From Portunus trituberculatus (taxonomy: Eukaryota; Arthropoda; Malacostraca; Decapoda; Portunidae), in assembly GCF_017591435.1 (NCBI RefSeq), contig NC_059279.1, forward strand, positions 6,940,001-7,004,000: DNA of 64,000 nt, given 5' to 3'. The notes under the pieces are model-generated. The model worked only from the letters and a program-made list of their open reading frames with translations. It made no database searches and was not told the DNA's origin. The position numbers were made by a program, and so were the translations under genes. Positions 55,838 through 64,000 of the stretch are shown here, piece after piece. How positions within the stretch are numbered: the stretch's first letter is position 1; every line of letters starts with the position of its first letter.

Positions 55838-56532
55838 TCAGACATCTGCTCCAAATGCCATCGAGAGGTACTTCACGTAGATGTCGTCATTAATATCTTC
55901 CAAAAGGATCACATTGGGTTGCTTGCCTAGCAGGTTATCATTATCCACTACCATCTGGCCACTTGTCAATCCATGCTGTGCGAGGAAGAAGAGTATGCAA
56001 AGATACAATGATGAGGGCAGGAAGAGATGGTGAAATATTACAGAGAAAGCAAAGATACAGTGATGAAGACAGAAAAAAATAGGAAAATAAAAGAAACCAC
56101 ATGGAAATAAATTGCAGGAAAGAAAAGGGAAGATGGAGGAAAAAATATATGAAACTGAAGTTAATGGATATGAATATTACAGATAGAGAATAATAAGCAA
56201 ATAAAAGATGTGAAAAGAAAAGGAGAGTGTTTGAGAACAAGCTAGTATAGAAATAATAATACAAGAAGAGAAAATAAGACAGTAATATAAACCTTTGTAG
56301 CATAGAAAGTTAAAAGGCCCACATTCAGTAATGCATTGCTCTCATCACACTTACTTTCTAAGGCCACAAAGATGACAAGCTGTGTTCTCAAGTGTTTCTC
56401 CTGTTAATGTAGACATCTTGTTAATCTGGCACTAACACAATAAAAACACCCTTAAAAAAAAAACCTGTGTAACTTCAACTAAAACCAGTGAATGTAATGG
56501 AGGTACGGTGCAGAAATGTTTCAGAATATGGC

Positions 56533-56567
<35 letters not shown>

Positions 56568-56854
56568 CACTGTTTGATCTGCTGCAGTCTCTGACTGGAC
56601 AGCCAGACGTTACCCTATGGAACGAGCTCAGAGCTCATTATTTCCGATCTTCGGATAGGCCTGAGACCAGGCACACACCACACATCGGGACAACAAGGTC
56701 ACAACTCCTCGATTCACATCCCGTACCTACTCACTGCTAGGTGAACAGGGGCTACACGTGGAAGGAGACACACCCAAATATCTCCACCCGGCCAGGGAAT
56801 CGAACCCTGGTCCTCTGGCTTGTGAAGCCAGCGCTCTAACCACTGAGCTACCAG

Positions 56855-56916
<62 letters not shown>

Positions 56917-59900
56917 ATGCATGCATGCACACTGCAATGTCTGCCCTTACTGTTGTTTCCACTGTAGCATAGCAGGTTCTTGTTGCAGTGACCATTGGCT
57001 CCATTTTCTGTGCAAGAAAACCCATCAACTTTAGATCTGTTAAAAGGAGAAAAACTATTCATAATCTTGCATACTGTTCATATGCAATAACTTCCTAACA
57101 TACACAAGCACACTAAGCTAAACAACTCACACAGTGACATGCAACCAATACCAAAGAAATATACTTCCATAACTCAGTAAGATACCATTTTCTCCTGAGC
57201 ATTCAGACTTCAATTTCTTCTCCTTGGCATCATCAATAACCCAGGCCATTGTCAGCTGGTCACAGGTCACCCAAGGCTTAGAAGCATTCTTTCTCTTGAC
57301 CCTCTGCTGAGCCTCAATTTTGTTCATTAGGTCAGCAACAGCAGTTTTAGTCTGTCCCAACTCATCTCGCACAGACTGTCAATTGAATGAAATGATGCTT
57401 TAAAGGCAGTAAATCACTAAGGTTTTCATGATTCCAGTGGTTGTTTGCCAAGAATTCTCCACCATCAGAGGCAAAAATATATGAGAACCTGAATAATTAC
57501 CTCTGTGGTCTGTGTATATAAGTGTGAAGCTCTTGAGAGAACAAAACCTTTCAAAACACAGCAGTTTGAATAATGAGGTACAGGTAGCCCTAATAATACT
57601 TACATAGGGAATGGAGCCACAATTTAAGCTGCTGTCCCAAGTGTTGAGGTGGATTGGGATGCTGGTCTTTGATAACACCACAAAGGCTGCATCAGGATCA
57701 CAGTGGAAATTAAACTCCGCTGATGAGGTGACGTTGCCCTTACCTGTCAATGAATGCTATGAAACTACAGAAATTCAGGTACTAACAAGACAATTAAAAC
57801 ATTATTTGATAGTCAGTATGTTATCAAGAACAATTAACGAGATATAAGATAGAGGAAGAGTGTACAATCTATATCTGTTGTTTTTTCTATAAAGTATAGA
57901 TGCTAGTATGATACAGCATAGGAGGTTACAAGTCCTTTCTTTCTAGTCATCTTTTACAACACACAGGGAAGTCAGTGGTGTAATTCTTCTAGCTAGGTTT
58001 ATCAAGTCCTGACCACTTTCCCTATGCAATACTGATCGAGTTCTAAACACACCAACTCACTCCTGTACATAATGAGGTATAAGAGCAGCATTCAGTCTGT
58101 ACCTGACGTGTTTCCTCCCATCACGTAAAAAGCAGCCAGATGGGAGGTGAAGGCTGGGTCAAGGTGAAGTGCCAGTGCCACGTTGGTCAGTGGTCCCAGT
58201 CCCACCAGAACCACCTCACCTGTGCACAAGGAGGTACTTAAGGTAAGTGGTTCAGCACAGTGCTAGTCTTACATTAACATTACCTGAGTTAATAAGAAAG
58301 TCTATTGAGGATTGTGAGAGCTAGGCAAGAATAAGTAGACACTAATGAGAAGCAATTGGTAATCAGTCCTATATACAGTGGGCGCAAAAATAAAGTTTAC
58401 CCTATGCTTTTTTGGGTTATAAAACACGAAAATAGGTTTAAAGTTCGTTATATTGTGTCCTTATTGATACAATTAGTACTTTGTCATGTTCCCTCGAGTT
58501 TTGAGCACCTGTTCGATCCGCTTTGGCATAGATATTGCTAAATTTTCTAAGTATGAGACGTCCATTGTCACCCACATCTTCTTCAGAGCCTCCTTCAGGG
58601 GGACGATTGATGTTGGGCGCGACTTGGCTAGGTCGTTTTTCATCTTGTTCCAGGCGTTCTCAATGGGGTTTAAGTCAGGGGAGTTACCTGGCCAGTCCAA
58701 AACCTTGATGTTTTGCTCATCAAGGAATTGTTTTACTGCTCGGGACTTGTGTGCCGGGGCTCCGTCGTGCATGAAAAATTCCGTACCGTGAATTTCATAT
58801 GCGGGGAGCAGGTGTTCCTTCAAAACATCGATGTAATTGGCTCCCTTCATGGTTACGTTCTTTGGAAGGAAGTAGAGACCTCCCCTGCCCCTCTTCCCAC
58901 TGAAACAGGCCCATACCATGACGCTATCTGGGTGTTTAACTGTCTTGACCGTGTAGTGGGCGTCATATCTGCTCACGGTGCTGGGCCGCCTTACCAAGCT
59001 TGAGCCACCCCTGACGAGCCGAAACGTGCTCTTGTCACTCCACATCACACTTTTCCATTGCTCAGGTGTCCAGTCACGGTATTGCTTGGCAAACTGCAGT
59101 CTCTTCTTCCTCATGGTGTCTGTGAGAAGCGGCTTCTTGGCAGCACGGCGGCAGGGCAGGCCGAGGTCTTTTTGCAAGCGGTGTTGCAACGTACGGACAG
59201 CGACATCTTGGAGCAGGTCTGGGTGTTTTTTCTTCAATTCTGCTGCTGTAATGGATGGATTTTGCTTCAGCTCTCTCACCAACATCTTGTCAGTCCTCTC
59301 TGAAGTTTTTCTCTTGCGCCCACATCCCAGTTTGCGAGGTGGTAACGTGCCGGTAGGCAGGGACGCAGCGGACTTTTAAGCTTGAAGAGGACACTCTGCT
59401 GACATTTAATTCGGCAGCAACGTGCTTCACCGGCATTCCCTGCTCTATTAGGGCAAGGGCCCGGGCCTTTTCTTCCATTGTAAGCTTCTTCCGACCCATT
59501 GTGATGCTGTGGTAGTGTTTGGTGTGGTTTTGTGTTTGGTGCGTGGGCGGGAAAGTGAGGGCCCGTGGGGCAGTGCATCACAGGTGTGCTCTCCTTCAGC
59601 TCTGAGAGCGCACTAACTGACTCAAGTGCAGGGTGACCAGTGGCAAATTTCGAATTTCCCAAGAGTGACTCCGAAAACAATCCAAGATCGACCAAAATTT
59701 CCCAAGATTTAAAGAAGACAATAATTAACACAATTTTACTGATATAAGATGACATCTTACCTTTCAGTATTACTGCAGGTATACACGAGTTGGGGGTTCG
59801 TCTACTTCGCCCTCAATGGCATCCTCCACAGCTGGATGCAGTGTTGCCACCCTCTCCTCTTTGTCTTGTCGTTCTCGCTCAGCACACCTTCGGTAACACT

Positions 59901-60459
59901 GCCCACTTTTTACGTCTTTGATGAGGGATGTTGATGGTTGCCATTGATAGCATGGTACCTCCTGACGGCTGATCGCTTGTTTAGCAAGGAGTCTGTTTGA
60001 CGTGGTGGACACGCCAAGCCTGTTTGTTTGTTTTGTTTTATCATATTCAGCTGCGAAAATACCCGCTCCACACATGCAGATGAATGAGGCAGAGCTAGCA
60101 GGCCGCACATGAATTTTGACAAACAGGCAAATCTCGGCTCGTTGTTCCCATCCTTCACTGATTTTAGTTCACTCCAGAAAGCAGTTGCCTTCTCGTTAAG
60201 ATTCTTCAGTGCTTCTTTGCATATAGCAAATCCTTCCACTGATCCTGCAGGGCGTCCAACTCATCCTCTTTCACAAGCGATGGAAATTGTAGTGCTAGTT
60301 TTAAGATGTCACTGGAGTTCCTCTTGGGTGATAATATGCAATCTGTTTAGACCTTTCCTAAGTATGTTTGTGATTCTTTACTTAAAAAAATACATTCAAA
60401 AGTAGCTGTTACAACAATATGAGCCATATAGACTTAAATTTGTTCTGAGACAATATAAT

Positions 60460-60500
<41 letters not shown>

Positions 60501-61726
60501 ATCAAGATTGATATGACATATACAGACATTAAAATTTAATCCAAGATTTACGGCATTTCTGCAAAAAATTCCCAAGATCCCAAGGCGAAGTTTGAAATCC
60601 CAAGATCTTGGGAAATTTCCCAAGTCCTGGTCACCCTGCTCAAGTGTCAGAAGTGGTGTGTAAGGTGGCGGAGGGGAAGCACGCGTCATATCACGCTCCT
60701 CCCACCACTCACATCGCGGGTAATTCAAATACAAAGTGGCCGGCGAATTATGCGTTAACTTTATTTTCGCGTTACAGGGGTAAACTTTATTTTTGCGCCC
60801 ACACTATCTTGCCTTTTTTATTTTATGCCCATGTATGCCACAGTGATTCAATGGAAAATTCAAAGTTATTACCCTGTTATAATGTAAAATCCACATATTA
60901 GACATCTTATAATACATTAAAATTCAGCACCAGATGACATGTCAGCATCCTGGCTCACCTGAGTGCTGCTTGACCAGATCCAGCAAGGCCAAGGTAGCAG
61001 AGCAGGATTGCAAGAAGGTGGAGGCAGGGGGCTGAGGGGGCAGGACTGCTTCCCCAAAGCCATCTTTACCATGGAAGGGTTCGTCACCATGGATGTAGGG
61101 ATGCACCAGGGACTGGCTGGCACCACTGTACACTGGTACCTGTTGGCACATACACCAGATGTACAGCTGGAAACCCAAGGAATGCTCAACACTTACTGAT
61201 TTCCACTCATCTCTTTGACTGGTATAACTCCCTCTAAAAGCTTAATAAATATTATAGTGCAAAGATGCTGGTGACAGCAAAAGAACAGATGAAATGGTTT
61301 GAACCTATTAATGATGTCATCTCTTAATCATTGTCCAGTACAACAATTTGACCATATAGGGTTGCTGAAATACAATACAGTGTCATACTGCTATCATCAG
61401 TCAGGAGGTTAGAATGTACTGTACACATATTCCAGAGAACAGTGGTAGTGACAGGCATTCAAGCAGCAACTGATTAGCACAAAAATACAAATTGGTAAAT
61501 CCAGAAAAACACTCAGTAGCAGCAGTAGTAGCACCTCCAGCATGTTGGCAAGGCGCAGGATCCTGAAGATATTGTTATTGACGTTGTGGAGAGAAGCATT
61601 GCCTTGCACGGTGGTGATGGCTAGCACCTTGAGGCAACCCCGCCGATGAGCCTCTAGGGCCATGAAGATTGCCAGAGCATCGTCTGTTCCAGGATCTGTG
61701 TCGATGATCACCTTGGTGGCTGCCAT
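55838..61726 (-). CDS. Inosine-uridine preferring nucleoside hydrolase, complete in seven exons
   Basis: Hydrolyses the N-glycosidic bond of ribonucleosides to base and ribose (purine/pyrimidine salvage, cytosolic; no signal peptide seen). Exons in transcript order: 61726-61535, 61139-60959, 58219-58103, 57743-57604, 57375-57186, 57036-56951, 55975-55838 (TGA). Phases all fit and give 347 residues, usual for the family. Near the start, VIIDTDPGTDDALAIF holds the calcium-binding Asp cluster (D11, D15, D16 equivalents). Further motifs: LAITTVQGNASL; VPVYSGASQSLV; VVLVGLGPLTNVALAL; FYVMGGNTSGKGNVTSSAEF; CDPDAA; WVTCDQLTMAWVID (the HDP-like loop with Cys for His); CYATVE; and HGLTSGQMVVD. An AG acceptor precedes the ATG, so a 5' non-coding exon is likely. 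The exon 1 donor GTGCTA is weak. Vertebrates other than some fish lack close homologues. Confidence 0.95.
56565..56857 (-). mobile_element. tRNA-headed SINE flanked by (CA)n on both sides
   Basis: On the minus strand the head is tRNA-like: box A TAGCTCAGTGGTTAG, an anticodon arm CTGGC-TTCACAA-GCCAG (anticodon CAC) and box B GGTTCGATTCC. The acceptor stem pairs poorly, so it is not a working tRNA gene. A body of about 220 bases follows (GGAGATATTTGGGTG onward), ending AAACAGTGAAAC. Upstream is (CA)n 56858-56914 and downstream (CA)n 56534-56564, both CA on the SINE sense strand. It lies in the last intron of the nucleoside hydrolase, in the same orientation as the gene. Confidence 0.88.
56858..56914. 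repeat. (GT)n microsatellite at the SINE 5' end
   Basis: About 57 bases of GT (CA on the minus strand), then a few GCAT repeats, just downstream in gene sense of the nucleoside hydrolase exon 6 donor. Confidence 0.95.
58473..59499 (-). pseudogene. Tc1 transposase with a single frameshift
   Basis: The N-terminal 48 residues (MGRKKLTMEEKARALALIEQ onward) are in one frame, and the rest (containing LPPRKLGCGRKRKTSERTDK and all three catalytic residues) is in another. The switch occurs at the short A-run in the codons for SLK (about 59376-59380). No other stop interrupts it. All catalytic residues are present, so the copy is young but not directly functional. Confidence 0.9.
59629..60638 (-). mobile_element. 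hAT element remnant nested in the Tc1 element
   Basis: The terminal inverted repeats are CAGGGTGACCAG (59629-59640) and CTGGTCACCCTG (60627-60638), with a perfect 8-bp duplication CTCAAGTG (59621-59628 and 60639-60646). Sub-terminal TTTCCCAAG motifs recur at both ends. A minus-strand frame (60239-59910) encodes the hAT C-terminal dimerisation domain (LPHSSACVERVFSQLNMIKQ). The rest of the transposase is missing. At 1,010 bp it is a deletion derivative. A (CT)n lies inside at about 60461-60495. Confidence 0.93.
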
Positions 61727-61774
61727 TCTGAATAATAGGAGACACACGGTGAAAACATAATTACTCCCAGTGAG

Positions 61775-62015
61775 GTTTCAAACACTGGATCAGAGGTGCT
61801 GTGGACCCGTCAATAACCCAGCTGTGACTCACTGAATATTTCCCTTTGTGTCTAACAATACAACTCTTTCAAGAGAGATTTCAAAACACTTATTCTTTCA
61901 TTTTTTTTTTTTAATATGTTTTTGATTCTTAAAGGAACAGCACCTCAGTGGGCTTTATTATTATATTTTTGTTGCCCTTGACTGGTGCCCCACCTTCATA
62001 AATATAAAATTAATT
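61775..62015 (+). mobile_element. Short LINE derivative joining a 5'-UTR-like segment to the 3' end
   Basis: The segment 61785-61850 (GGTGCTGTGGACCC, then TTTCCCTTTGTGTCTAACAA) resembles 38010-38085 near the start of the plus-strand LINE. It is followed at once by a 3'-end segment (TTTCAAGAGAGATTTCAAAA, then CTCAGTGGGCTTTATT and TTGCCCTTGACTGG). The whole protein-coding interior is absent. This could be a deletion derivative or a separate small element using the LINE ends. Confidence 0.5.

Positions 62016-64000
<1,985 letters not shown>

Larger units (their letters stand above)
58376..60804 (-). mobile_element. Tc1-type transposon (DD34E) interrupted by a hAT element
   Basis: The ends CAGTGGGCGCAAAAATAAAG and CTTTATTTTTGCGCCCACAC are inverted repeats with TA on both sides (58374-58375 and 60805-60806). 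Removing the inserted hAT element and one copy of its duplication leaves about 1.41 kb, typical for Tc1. The minus-strand transposase (from ATG at 59499 to the stop at 58473) is about 341 codons. It has a paired HTH N-terminus (TMEEKARALALIEQG), the catalytic Asp in WSDKSTF, the second Asp in FMHDGAPAH, and the Glu in SPDLNPIEN, 34 residues later. One frameshift near the A-run at about 59377 is the only break seen. It lies in intron 2 of the nucleoside hydrolase. Confidence 0.95.

Noticed and set aside
55941..56303. A 120-codon minus-strand frame rich in Phe, Leu, Ser and Tyr, upstream of the last nucleoside hydrolase exon
   Set aside because: It reads an AT-rich, purine-biased intron in antisense. 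It looks like a membrane protein only because of T-rich codons, with no start or splice context.
56786..56857. A functional tRNA-Val(CAC) gene on the minus strand
   Set aside because: Box A, box B and the anticodon arm are good, but the acceptor stem pairs poorly, about 220 bases of SINE body follow directly, and (CA)n flanks both ends. It is the head of a SINE.
58486..59379. Plus-strand open frames across the Tc1 transposase
   Set aside because: Antisense shadows of the transposase, with no independent domain.

Overview
This window is nuclear DNA from an arthropod, most likely a decapod crustacean and perhaps a crab. That is inferred from intron-rich animal genes, very dense (CA/TG)n, (CT)n and (TA)n microsatellites, tRNA-headed SINEs and many LINE fragments. 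No prokaryotic features are present. Four genes can be read from exon, splice-site and phase evidence.

Layout. (1) About 2882-3022, plus strand: the last coding exon of an unidentified gene that enters from the left, with an AATAAA signal at 3217. (2) 9142-23923, minus strand: ten phase-compatible exons of an INO80D-like chromatin-remodelling subunit with its C3Hc3H zinc finger. Its first (N-terminal) zinc-finger exon was not found, and one exon carries an apparent 1-base frame break at a run of seven C. (3) 35193-52888, plus strand: nine coding exons that join into a complete 486-residue WDR37. A likely promoter with four CCAAT boxes lies at 30042-30179. (4) 55838-61726, minus strand: seven exons that join into a complete 347-residue nucleoside hydrolase (IU-NH family).

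The introns and spacers are filled with mobile elements whose ends can often be read exactly. They include Tigger/pogo-type elements with TA duplications (12539-15751, 48238-49223, 51740-52684), a PIF/Harbinger-type element with TTA duplications (16417-17273), hAT-type MITEs with 8-bp duplications (34631-34963, 49789-50352), TTAA-flanked MITEs, and a Tc1 element (58376-60804) split by an inserted hAT element with a perfect 8-bp duplication. There are also several LINE families and two tRNA-derived SINEs.

The most interesting pattern is a LINE family with nine copies or fragments here. Every visible 3' end, and most 5' ends, lie in a (CA)n/(TG)n microsatellite, and the LINE sense strand is always the CA strand. 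A tRNA-headed SINE at 56565-56857 has the same arrangement. This looks like microsatellite-directed retrotransposition. Known target-specific elements of this sort (Waldo, Mino) belong to the R1 clade, but the reverse transcriptase here has an FADDAKL motif that looks more like the CR1/jockey group. One copy sits in the TG half of a palindromic foldback element whose CA half is still empty. The genes themselves are conserved housekeeping genes, and I see no operon-like functional system among them.
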